Shown in pieces: positions 1 to 5,479 of a DNA stretch of 5,479 bases. The notes beneath the pieces are model-generated. The model saw only the letters and a list, made by a program, of their open reading frames with translations, was not told where the DNA came from and made no database searches. The translations under genes and the position numbers were made by a program. Position 1 is the stretch's first letter; each line of letters opens with the position of its first letter. The stretch comes from Bacteroidales bacterium. Its GTDB lineage: Bacteria > Bacteroidota > Bacteroidia > Bacteroidales > P3. The stretch is taken from positions 1-5,479 of the forward strand of contig JAGNRX010000089.1 in assembly GCA_017988355.1 (NCBI GenBank). Direction: 5' to 3'.

Positions 1-1306
1 GCATTTTCTCTATCTCTTTTGCTTTTTCTGGCATATTGTCTTTCTTGACAAGGGGTAGGATTGCGGCTTTGATTGGGCATAGTACTTTTGGTAGGTTTAG
101 CACTGTCCTTATGGTTCCGTCTTCAAGGGTTTCTTCTTTAAAGGCGTTTGATAGGACTGCAAGGAAGGTTCGGTCTAAGCCTATTGAGGTTTCGACTACG
201 TAGGGGGTATAGTTTTCTTGTAGCTCTGGGTCGAAGTATTGTATTTTCTTGCCTGAGAACTCTTGGTGTTGTTTTAGGTCGAAGTCGCCTCTTGAGTGAA
301 TACCTTCCAATTCTTTAAATCCGAAAGGGAACTTAAATTCTATGTCTGTTGCTGCATTGGCGTAGTGGGCTAGTTTCTCATGGTCGTGAAAGCGGTATTC
401 TGTTTCTGCTATGCCAAGGGATAGGTGCCACTTCATCCTTGTTTCTTTCCAATATTCAAACCATTTTAGCTCTTCTCCTGGACGAACAAAGAACTGCATC
501 TCCATTTGTTCAAATTCTCTCATCCTAAAGATGAACTGTCTTGCTACTATCTCGTTTCTGAAGGCTTTCCCTATCTGTGCTATGCCAAATGGTATCTTCA
601 TTCTTCCTGATTTCTGAACATTTAGGAAGTTAACGAATATGCCTTGTGCTGTTTCTGGTCTTAGATATACTATGTTGGTGTCTTCGCTTAGGGAACCCAT
701 CTTGGTTGAGAACATTAGGTTGAACTGACGTACGTCTGTCCAGTTTTTGGTTCCACTTATTGGGCAAACGATTCCGAGTTCTTCTATTAGGAGTTTAACG
801 CCTTCAAGGTTTTCTTGATTCATTAGGTCTGCAAAGCGGCTTGAGATGTCGTTTATCTTTGCTTGGTTGTCAAGTACTCGTTGGTTGGTTGAAATAAACT
901 CTGCCTTGTTGAAGCTCTCGCCAAAGCGTTTTGCTGCTTTCTCAACTTCTTTGTTTATCTTGTCTTCTATCTTTGCTATATGGTCTTCAATCAAAACATC
1001 TGCCCTATAGCGTTTCTTTGAGTCTTTGTTGTCTATTAGTGGGTCGTTGAAGGCATCCACATGTCCTGAGGCTTTCCAAATCTTTGGGTGCATGAAGATT
1101 GAGGAGTCTATCCCTACTATGTTGTCGTTCATCTGCACCATCGATTTCCACCAATATTGTTTTATGTTGTTCTTTAGTTCAACTCCATATTGTCCATAGT
1201 CGTAAACGGCAGCCATTCCATCGTAGATTTCTGAGGAAGGGAATATAAAACCATACTCTTTGGAATGTGAGATGATTTTTTTGAATAGGTCTTCGTTGTT
1301 TGCCAT
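1..1306 (-). CDS. glyS: Glycyl-tRNA synthetase (single-chain class II type), C-terminus cut by window edge
   Basis: This enzyme charges tRNA-Gly with glycine using ATP in the cytoplasm. The 435 visible codons read without interruption from ATG at 1306 (MANNEDLFKK). An early stretch YDYGQYGVELKNNI (35-48) matches the class II motif 1 region; motif 2 is FRNE at 249-252 followed by RMREFEQMEM (261-270), and motif 3 is ETSIGLDR (372-379). The segment HSRGDFDL (337-344) fits the active site. The alpha2 family (GlyQS/eukaryote-like) is indicated, not the alpha2beta2 GlyQ+GlyS type. The frame runs off the left edge just as the anticodon-binding domain begins (LCPIKAAILPLV, 409-420), so about 75-80 residues are probably missing. 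It lies 34 bases downstream of the 107-aa gene on the same strand, with no promoter motif or hairpin in the gap, so it is probably cotranscribed with rho. The start lacks a Shine-Dalgarno sequence, as is usual in Bacteroidota. Confidence 0.96.
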   Translation of the reverse strand, partial: MANNEDLFKKIISHSKEYGFIFPSSEIYDGMAAVYDYGQYGVELKNNIKQYWWKSMVQMNDNIVGIDSSIFMHPKIWKASGHVDAFNDPLIDNKDSKKRYRADVLIEDHIAKIEDKINKEVEKAAKRFGESFNKAEFISTNQRVLDNQAKINDISSRFADLMNQENLEGVKLLIEELGIVCPISGTKNWTDVRQFNLMFSTKMGSLSEDTNIVYLRPETAQGIFVNFLNVQKSGRMKIPFGIAQIGKAFRNEIVARQFIFRMREFEQMEMQFFVRPGEELKWFEYWKETRMKWHLSLGIAETEYRFHDHEKLAHYANAATDIEFKFPFGFKELEGIHSRGDFDLKQHQEFSGKKIQYFDPELQENYTPYVVETSIGLDRTFLAVLSNAFKEETLEDGTIRTVLNLPKVLCPIKAAILPLVKKDNMPEKAKEIEKM

Positions 1307-1340
1307 ATCGTTATTGTGTTTTTCTTAGTCTTTTTTGGTT

Positions 1341-1664
1341 TTATAATGTGTTTAAGATGCTAATAATCTCTTCAATTTCCGCTATTATTGGACTTATGTC
1401 CTTAACCTGCTTCTTCTTTAGCTGGATTAGGGTATAGAGTATTATGTCTGCCTCTTGCTTAACAAGTATTATGTTCTCCTGTAGCTCCTTCTGGGTCTTT
1501 CCCTCTGTTATAAACTCTATTCCTAATCTTAGGTCACTCTCGGAGCTTAGTAGCTGTCTAATCTCTTGGCTATGCTCTTTTGTTAGCATAAAGGGTTTGG
1601 AGAGTGTGCAGATTGAGCTTGAGAGTTTGTCGGACTTCTCTTGAAGGTCTATTATCTTATTCAT
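1341..1664 (-). CDS. Small all-helical protein, possible divergent four-helix-bundle (23S rRNA IVP-like) family member
   Basis: This is a 107-aa protein with no signal peptide or membrane segment, predicted to be almost wholly alpha-helical and rich in Leu, Ile, Glu and Lys. The order of elements recalls the small four-helix-bundle family named after 23S rRNA intervening-sequence proteins. QLLSSESDLRLGIEF (37-51) sits where the family usually has a QLLRSGTSIGANIAEA-like stretch, TQKELQENI (57-65) where it has a KKDF-like helix start, and LVKQEADIILYTLIQL (67-82) where it has an ALKEAxETxYWLxLL-like helix. The match is by eye and distant: the usual R and GANI residues are not kept. Function is unknown; the family forms pentamers in known structures. 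It starts at ATG 1664, 21 bases after the rho stop, and ends 34 bases before glyS on the same strand. The tight placement and clean helical periodicity make it a real gene, while the family call is tentative. Confidence 0.8.
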   Translation of the reverse strand: MNKIIDLQEKSDKLSSSICTLSKPFMLTKEHSQEIRQLLSSESDLRLGIEFITEGKTQKELQENIILVKQEADIILYTLIQLKKKQVKDISPIIAEIEEIISILNTL

Positions 1665-1685
1665 TATCTAACTATATGATTAATC

Positions 1686-3641
1686 TTAACTGTTCATGCT
1701 TAGGAGAAACTCTTGGTTATTCCTTGTGTTTAGCACTTGTTTTCTAATAAATTCCATTGCCTCAACGGTGTTCATATCTGATAGGTAGTTTCTCATTATG
1801 CCCATTCTTCCAACAATTGAGCTTTCAAGTAGTAGGTCTTCTCTACGGGTTGAGGATGCAACGATGTCGATTGCTGGGTATATTCTCTTGTTAGATATCT
1901 TTCTGTCAAGTTGAAGTTCCATATTACCTGTTCCCTTAAACTCTTCAAAAATAACTTCATCCATCTTTGAGCCTGTTTCAATTAGGGCTGTTGCTATGAT
2001 TGTTAGTGAGCCTCCCTTTTCAATGTTTCTTGCAGCTCCGAAGAAGCGTTTTGGTTTTTGTAGTGCATTTGCTTCAACTCCTCCTGATAGAACCTTTCCT
2101 GATGATGGTGCAACGGTATTATAGGCTCTTGCTAAACGAGTTATTGAGTCAAGAACTATTACTACGTCGTGTCCACATTCGGTCATCCTCTTTGCTTTTT
2201 CAAGAACAAGGTTTGCTATTTTTACGTGTCTTTCTGCTGGTTCATCGAAGGTTGAAGCAATCACTTCTGCATTAACTGTCCTTCTCATATCGGTTACTTC
2301 CTCTGGTCTTTCGTCAATTAGAAGAACTATAAGATAAACGTCAGGATGGTTTGCAGATATTGCGTTTGCTATTTCTTTCAAAAGGGTTGTCTTACCTGTC
2401 TTTGGTGGTGCAACGATTAAGGCACGCTGTCCTTTTCCTATAGGGGTAAATAAGTCAATTATCCTTGTTGAAAGGCTTTCAAGCTTATGTCCTGTTAGGT
2501 TAAATTTCTCTTCTGGGAATAGGGGAGTAAGGTAGTCAAATGGAACCCTATCTCTTATTTGGTCGGTTGTTCTGCCGTTAATTATTTCTGCCTTAACAAG
2601 TGGGAAGTATTTCTCTCCGTCCTTTGGTGGGCGAATAACTCCTGAAACTGTGTCGCCTGTCTTTAAGCCAAATAGTTTAACTTGTGATTGAGAAACGTAG
2701 ATATCATCTGGTGAGTTAAGGTAGTTGTAGTCTGATGAGCGAAGGAAGCCATAACCGTCAGGCATTATCTCCAAAACTCCTTCTGATTCAATTAGACCTT
2801 CTTTCTCAAAATTGTATGTAACCTTTGAAGCTTGGCTTTGTTGTGTGTTTTGGTTTTCAGAACCACCCTCTGAACGGTTTCCCTCTGGTATTTCTCTTTG
2901 TTCTGATTTTTGTTCTGCCTTTGGCTCTGCTTTCTTTTCAGCTTTCTGCTCTGGTTTTGTTTCTTGCTTTGCCTCATTATTAGGCTCTACTTTTTTTTCA
3001 GCCTTTGCAATCTTAGGTATTTCCTTCTTAGGTGGAGCTTGTGTTTTTTCAGCCTCTTTGTTTGAACTATCAGTGTCTATTACTATTTCTTTATCTTTAT
3101 TCTCATCAAGAACTATTCCTTCAGACAATAGCTTAGGTTCTTCTTTTATTCTTTCAATTTCCTTTACTGGAGATTTGTATTTAAGCTCTGGTATCTTAAA
3201 ATCATCAACATTTGGAACCTCTGGTATCTCTGGTAGGGTAAAATCAGATATTTCCACATTAGCAATTTCCTTACTTGCCTTCTCAACTTGTTTTGGCTTT
3301 GCTTGTTTGTCTGCTGTCTTTGCTGCTGGGGTCTTCTTTGCCTCGGTCTTCTTTTGCTCAGTTTTCTTAAGATCTGCTTTTTCTTGCTTAGCAACCTTAG
3401 AGCCTCCTACATTAGATTCTGCAATTGGCTTAGGTTTTAGCCTTGTTCTTTTTGTTGTCTTAGCTGAATTAGCTTTTTCATTCTCAATATCCTCTTTCTT
3501 AGGATTAGCAGCCTGATGGTCTAATATCTTATAGATTAGGTCTTGCTCCTTAAGTTTATTGATTTTAGGTATTGATAGCTCCTCAGCAATTGATTTTAAC
3601 TCTTCTAAAGATTTTGTGTCTAATTGAGATTTGTTATACAT
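1686..3641 (-). CDS. rho: Transcription termination factor Rho with a large charged disordered insert
   Basis: Rho is a hexameric RNA-dependent ATPase that loads on nascent C-rich RNA and ends transcription. Reading from ATG 3641, residues 6-42 form the SAP-like Rho N-terminal helical domain. Residues about 46-275 are a low-complexity Lys/Glu/Ala/Pro/Gln-rich insert. Residues about 283-353 form the cold-shock-type RNA-binding domain with GYGFLR (296-301). The ATPase core then shows Walker [10 protein letters not shown] (411-419), DERPEEV with the presumed catalytic Glu444, Walker B VVIVLD (493-498), the Q-loop around [12 protein letters not shown] (516-527), the R-loop TGSKMDE (556-562) and the arginine-finger region SSTRRED (presumably Arg599). 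All key residues are present, so the enzyme should be active. At 651 aa it is far longer than E. coli Rho (419 aa); the extra length is the insert, a known trait of Bacteroidota Rho. It is the first gene of a probable rho/107-aa/glyS operon and has a promoter and long leader upstream. Confidence 0.98.
   Translation of the reverse strand: MYNKSQLDTKSLEELKSIAEELSIPKINKLKEQDLIYKILDHQAANPKKEDIENEKANSAKTTKRTRLKPKPIAESNVGGSKVAKQEKADLKKTEQKKTEAKKTPAAKTADKQAKPKQVEKASKEIANVEISDFTLPEIPEVPNVDDFKIPELKYKSPVKEIERIKEEPKLLSEGIVLDENKDKEIVIDTDSSNKEAEKTQAPPKKEIPKIAKAEKKVEPNNEAKQETKPEQKAEKKAEPKAEQKSEQREIPEGNRSEGGSENQNTQQSQASKVTYNFEKEGLIESEGVLEIMPDGYGFLRSSDYNYLNSPDDIYVSQSQVKLFGLKTGDTVSGVIRPPKDGEKYFPLVKAEIINGRTTDQIRDRVPFDYLTPLFPEEKFNLTGHKLESLSTRIIDLFTPIGKGQRALIVAPPKTGKTTLLKEIANAISANHPDVYLIVLLIDERPEEVTDMRRTVNAEVIASTFDEPAERHVKIANLVLEKAKRMTECGHDVVIVLDSITRLARAYNTVAPSSGKVLSGGVEANALQKPKRFFGAARNIEKGGSLTIIATALIETGSKMDEVIFEEFKGTGNMELQLDRKISNKRIYPAIDIVASSTRREDLLLESSIVGRMGIMRNYLSDMNTVEAMEFIRKQVLNTRNNQEFLLSMNS
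2817..3506 (-). other. Intrinsically disordered, charged insert of Rho (about residues 46-275)
   Basis: This part of rho encodes a region with almost no hydrophobic residues except one island. It has Lys-rich tracts near residues 60-125, a mixed acidic stretch near 160-200, and a repetitive [19 protein letters not shown] tract near 233-249. The island at 133-153 carries two similar heptads, DFTLPEI (133-139) and DFKIPEL (147-153). Comparable inserts in gut Bacteroides Rho are known to drive condensate formation; whether this one does is inference. The low-complexity composition also creates long spurious open frames on the opposite strand. Confidence 0.85.
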
Positions 3642-3687
3642 ATAATATTGTATGAAAATAAATTTGCGATTAAATTCGTCTGTTTAA

Positions 3688-3738
3688 TTAAATGAACATT
3701 TTTTTGGGGATTGTCGAGTGAGAAAGAATGAATTTCAT
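3688..3738 (-). CDS. Possible 16-aa leader peptide upstream of rho
   Basis: An ATG at 3738 opens a frame reading MKFILSHSTIPKKMFI and ending in TAA at 3688-3690, inside the predicted rho leader and about 20 nt after the inferred transcript start. The frame contains the C-rich patch, so ribosomes on it would cover the most likely Rho-binding RNA. It ends 46 bases before the rho start. A frame of this size can easily occur by chance and nothing in its codons proves translation. It is listed because its position would let translation control exposure of the C-rich sequence. Confidence 0.2.
   Translation of the reverse strand: MKFILSHSTIPKKMFI
3706..3733 (-). promoter_or_regulatory. C-rich, G-poor patch resembling a rut (Rho-loading) site in the rho leader
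   Basis: Read on the minus strand, these 28 bases contain 11 C and 1 G, with repeated YC steps (six TC dinucleotides, then CCCC), in a leader that is otherwise strongly A/T. High C, low G and spaced YC dimers are the known features of Rho-loading RNA. Its location ahead of rho itself suggests feedback control. One short patch is weaker than a typical rut of 70-80 nt, so confidence is modest. Confidence 0.3.
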
Positions 3739-3763
3739 GGTAATATATCTCTAATCGACTTTG

Positions 3764-3795
3764 CAAAATTAAAAAATATTTATAATAATAACAAA
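3764..3795 (-). promoter_or_regulatory. Bacteroidota-type promoter of rho
   Basis: On the minus strand, TAATTTTG (3771 to 3764) matches the Bacteroidota -7 consensus TAnnTTTG exactly. TTTG (3795 to 3792) matches the -33 element, and the spacer is 20 bases, within the usual 19-21. A second TTTG lies directly upstream (3799 to 3796). Transcription would start near 3757 and read into rho. This is the best-formed promoter in the window. Confidence 0.75.
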
Positions 3796-3812
3796 CAAAA
3801 GGCTTTTTTTCG

Positions 3813-3820
3813 TACATTTG
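3813..3820 (+). promoter_or_regulatory. Bacteroidota-type -7 box for the 154-aa membrane protein and NfnAB genes
   Basis: TACATTTG matches the -7 consensus TAnnTTTG, preceded by a T-run and TCG as often seen at Bacteroidota promoters. Transcription would start near 3825-3828, leaving about 20 nt before the ATG at 3848. No clear TTG or TTTG is present 19-21 bases upstream, so the promoter may be weak or need an activator. The expected -33 position falls on the -33 element of the divergent rho promoter. Confidence 0.55.
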
Positions 3821-3847
3821 TTCTCTTATTCACAAGCATAAAATCGT

Positions 3848-4312
3848 ATGAAAAACTATATTGCCAATCTCAATGGTCTGCATATCAAATATGTAATAAT
3901 TAATTTGGTCTTTGCAATAGCCGCTTACCTATCGCATTTAATAATTGGCGATATTGGTTTGGGAAGCAAGATTAACATGTATATCTCAATAATTATGATG
4001 ATATTGATACTTACTTTCTTTATCTCGGGAAGGAAGAAATACCAAACTCAACTTGGTAAGATAAAACTACTTGCATTTGGTGAAAAGCTCAACGAGTACC
4101 AAACAATAAACAAGAAACGATTAAATTCTTTCACAATAATGACCGTTATTTCCTCAATTGGCTATCTATTGTCTTCAAATATCTTGTATTTGGGTTTTGG
4201 CTTCCTATCTATCTTACTTATCTTATTAAATAGATCTTCAAAAATTAAATTATCATTTGAACTTAATCTAACCAATCAAGAGGTTGAAAAGATAGATAAG
4301 CCTATTAATTAG
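3848..4312 (+). CDS. Hypothetical membrane protein with about four transmembrane segments
   Basis: This 154-aa protein was not recognised as any family. Hydrophobic stretches at about 15-33, 43-60, 95-110 and 112-127 suggest two membrane hairpins. They are joined by a positively charged segment (61-94: GRKKYQTQLGKIK, later NKKRLNS) that should lie in the cytoplasm. The C-terminal tail of about 25 residues is polar, with an acidic stretch EVEKID. No signal peptide cleavage site, metal-binding motif or catalytic signature is visible. The ATG at 3848 is about 20 nt after a predicted transcript start. An overlapping frame starting upstream at 3718 would begin before that start, so it is not preferred. 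The gene ends 22 bases before the NfnAB gene on the same strand with no terminator between, so the two are probably cotranscribed. A link to redox metabolism is only inferred from that. Confidence 0.85.
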   Translation: MKNYIANLNGLHIKYVIINLVFAIAAYLSHLIIGDIGLGSKINMYISIIMMILILTFFISGRKKYQTQLGKIKLLAFGEKLNEYQTINKKRLNSFTIMTVISSIGYLLSSNILYLGFGFLSILLILLNRSSKIKLSFELNLTNQEVEKIDKPIN

Positions 4313-4334
4313 TATATAAATAAAATAAAAATAT

Positions 4335-5479
4335 ATGTTTGAAATTAAATCAAAGAAACAACTAACAGAAAACATCTATGCAATGGATGTGGCATCGCCT
4401 TGGGTTGCAAGATCAGCTAAGCCAGGACATTTTATAATTCTAATTATTGATGAAAAGGGGGAGAGAATACCTCTAACGATTTGCGACTATAATACTGAAG
4501 AAGGAACAATAAATATTGTATTTCAAGTTATTGGTAAGTCAACCCAGAGAATGGCTATGCTTAATGTTGGAGATTCATTTAAAGATGTTGTAGGGCCTTT
4601 GGGCAATGAGAGTGAGTTTATTCATAAAAACGTAGAAGAGCTAAAGAAAAAGAGCATTCTATTTGTTGCAGGGGGTGTTGGAACAGCTCCTGTCTATCCT
4701 CAGGTTAAGTGGTTTAAACAAAATGGGATTGATGTAGATGTTGTTGTGGGTGCAAAAACCAAAGACCTAATCATTCTTGAAAAGGAAATGTCTGAGGTTG
4801 CAAAGAATCTATATATCTGCACAGATGACGGTTCAAACGGAAACAAAGGCTTAGTTACTGATGTTATTAGAGATTTGATTGATAATAAGAACAAACACTA
4901 TGATGAGGTTATTGCTATTGGGCCAATGATAATGATGAAGTTTGTTTCGCTTTTAACAAAAGAATATAATATTAGAACAACAGTGAGTTTAAACACTCTA
5001 ATGGTTGATGGAACAGGAATGTGTGGAGCTTGTAGGGTAACTATTGGAGGAAAGACTAAGTTTACTTGTGTTGATGGACCAGAGTTTGATGCTCACCAAG
5101 TTGATTTTGATGAGGCTATGAGACGTCAAGGAATGTATAGGACACACGAAATTGCAACCGACACTCCAGGACATCACTGCAATCTAACCCCAAAGGTTCA
5201 ACAATCACAACAAGCAGAAATTGTTGTTGAGAAATTTAAGAAAGTAAAGGTAAGGGAGCAGGACCCAGTTGAGAGGTCACAAAACTTTGAAGAGGTTTCC
5301 TATGGTTATAATGAAAAGGAGGCAGTTGCTGAGGCTTCTCGTTGCATTGAATGTAAGAAACCTGCTTGTGTAACTCAATGTCCTGTTAGTGTTAAGTTTA
5401 CTTGTGTTGATGGACCAGAGTTTGATGCTCACCAAGTTGATTTTGATGAGGCTATGAGACGTCAAGGAATGTATAGGAC
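4335..5479 (+). CDS. nfnAB: NfnA-NfnB fusion: NADH-dependent ferredoxin:NADP+ oxidoreductase, C-terminus beyond window edge
   Basis: Nfn is a cytoplasmic flavin-based bifurcating enzyme that couples reduced ferredoxin plus NADH oxidation to formation of two NADPH. Residues 1-about 290 are the NfnA part (FNR/DHOD-PyrK-like): a flavin-contacting RIPLT (44-48), a nucleotide-binding AGGVGTAP (112-119), and the [2Fe-2S] ligand set of one Asp and three Cys (D225, C230, C233, C245) in VDGTGMCGAC and FTC. A linker of about 20 residues leads to the NfnB (GltD-like) start: REQDPVERSQNFEEV, then the iron-sulfur motif CIECKKPACVTQCP (C337, C340, C345, C349). The fusion is known in Bacteroidota, often annotated as DHOD B NAD-binding subunit/NADPH-dependent glutamate synthase. 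The start at 4335 gives the normal family N-terminus. From residue 354 the sequence reverts to a copy of residues 242-270, where NfnB should continue, so codons after about 5392 are suspect. The frame is open at the right edge. Confidence 0.93.
   Translation, partial: MFEIKSKKQLTENIYAMDVASPWVARSAKPGHFIILIIDEKGERIPLTICDYNTEEGTINIVFQVIGKSTQRMAMLNVGDSFKDVVGPLGNESEFIHKNVEELKKKSILFVAGGVGTAPVYPQVKWFKQNGIDVDVVVGAKTKDLIILEKEMSEVAKNLYICTDDGSNGNKGLVTDVIRDLIDNKNKHYDEVIAIGPMIMMKFVSLLTKEYNIRTTVSLNTLMVDGTGMCGACRVTIGGKTKFTCVDGPEFDAHQVDFDEAMRRQGMYRTHEIATDTPGHHCNLTPKVQQSQQAEIVVEKFKKVKVREQDPVERSQNFEEVSYGYNEKEAVAEASRCIECKKPACVTQCPVSVKFTCVDGPEFDAHQVDFDEAMRRQGMYR
5057..5143 (+). repeat. Direct repeat copy 1 (87 bases, native position in NfnA)
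   Basis: This segment encodes the end of the NfnA [2Fe-2S] region (from K242, including ligand C245, to R269). It is in its expected family context on both sides. It is identical at every base to 5393-5479, 336 bases downstream (112 codons, same frame). The bases just before the two copies differ. Confidence 0.95.
5393..5479 (+). repeat. Direct repeat copy 2 (87 bases, abuts window end, out of family context)
   Basis: This is a perfect copy of 5057-5143 that begins directly after the NfnB iron-sulfur motif (CPVSV) and runs to the last base of the window, so its true length is unknown. NfnB proteins continue here with a different, conserved sequence. A repeat without a single mismatch, placed exactly at the sequence end, suggests a mis-joined contig end more than a real duplication. 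Confidence 0.95.

Larger units (their letters stand above)
3642..3757 (-). promoter_or_regulatory. Long rho mRNA leader, candidate autoregulatory region
   Basis: If transcription starts about 4-8 bases after the -7 box at 3764-3771, the rho message has an untranslated leader of roughly 115 nt, long for a gene with no other visible need for it. It is AT-rich apart from a cytosine-rich patch (3706-3733) and holds a 16-codon open frame (3688-3738). In E. coli the rho leader mediates autogenous control by Rho-dependent termination; the same logic here is inference. No stable hairpin followed by a U-run is visible, so an intrinsic attenuator is not supported. No Shine-Dalgarno sequence precedes the rho start, only A/T-rich sequence. 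Confidence 0.45.

Noticed and set aside
1307..1340. Terminator or promoter between the 107-aa gene and glyS
   Set aside because: The 34 bases contain no inverted repeat and no TAnnTTTG on the minus strand.
2812..3516. 234-codon open frame opposite rho
   Set aside because: It is the Ser/Phe-rich mirror of the Lys/Glu-rich low-complexity insert, has no independent domain or promoter, and rho itself is certain.
3659..3666. TAAATTTG on the plus strand, another -7-like box
   Set aside because: No TTG/TTTG lies 19-21 bases upstream, it sits about 180 bases from the nearest plus-strand gene, and a better box exists at 3813-3820.
3713..3759. GTCGA and TCGAC inverted pair in the rho leader
   Set aside because: Only five base pairs around a loop of about 37 bases. 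One arm lies at or before the inferred transcript start, so it is not a credible hairpin or operator.
3620..3817. 65-codon minus-strand frame overlapping the rho start in another frame
   Set aside because: It begins upstream of the inferred rho transcript start, crosses the promoter boxes, and has no recognisable domain.
3718..3903. 61-codon plus-strand frame across the promoter region
   Set aside because: It overlaps the membrane-protein start in another frame and begins upstream of the predicted plus-strand transcript start.
4334..4341. TATGTTTG, a match to the TAnnTTTG promoter box at the NfnAB start codon
   Set aside because: A transcript from it would begin inside the gene, after the start codon that gives the normal family N-terminus. 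In AT-rich sequence this match is expected by chance.
4335..5240. Reading the first domain as PyrK of dihydroorotate dehydrogenase
   Set aside because: The [2Fe-2S] ligand set here is one Asp plus three Cys (VDGTGMCGAC...FTC), as in NfnA, and it is fused to an NfnB start. PyrK uses four Cys and pairs with PyrD, which is absent here.

Overview
The window looks like a chromosomal core-gene fragment of an AT-rich, probably anaerobic member of the Bacteroidota, most likely Bacteroidales-like. The grounds are two promoter motifs of the Bacteroidota type (TAnnTTTG, one with an upstream TTTG at the right spacing), start codons without Shine-Dalgarno sequences, a Rho factor carrying a very long charged insert, and an NfnA-NfnB fusion protein. 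I cannot assign a genus. There is no stretch over 300 bases without a gene, and I see no tRNA, rRNA, CRISPR array or insertion sequence.

Minus-strand half (1-3641): three genes read leftward from a promoter near 3764-3795. They are rho (transcription terminator, 651 aa), a 107-aa helical protein that resembles a divergent four-helix-bundle (23S rRNA intervening-sequence protein) family member, and glyS (glycyl-tRNA synthetase, cut by the left edge). The gaps are 21 and 34 bases with no visible terminator or internal promoter, so they probably form one transcript. The rho message has a leader of roughly 115 nt containing a C-rich, G-poor patch and a 16-codon open frame, which would suit autogenous control by Rho.

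Divergent control region (3642-3847): the rho promoter and a second promoter facing right lie back to back, and their predicted RNA polymerase footprints overlap.

Plus-strand half (3848-5479): an unrecognised 154-aa protein with about four membrane segments is followed after 22 bases by a gene for a fused NfnA-NfnB type flavoprotein (electron-bifurcating NADH-dependent ferredoxin:NADP+ oxidoreductase, often annotated as dihydroorotate dehydrogenase B NAD-binding subunit/glutamate synthase). This gene is open at the right edge.

The oddest signal is at that edge. The last 87 bases repeat, base for base and in frame, a segment 336 bases upstream, and they replace the expected continuation of the NfnB domain. 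I favour an assembly artefact at a contig end over a real duplication. I found no convincing undescribed system; the best biological leads are the rho leader, the Rho disordered insert with its duplicated short motif, and the small helical protein between rho and glyS.
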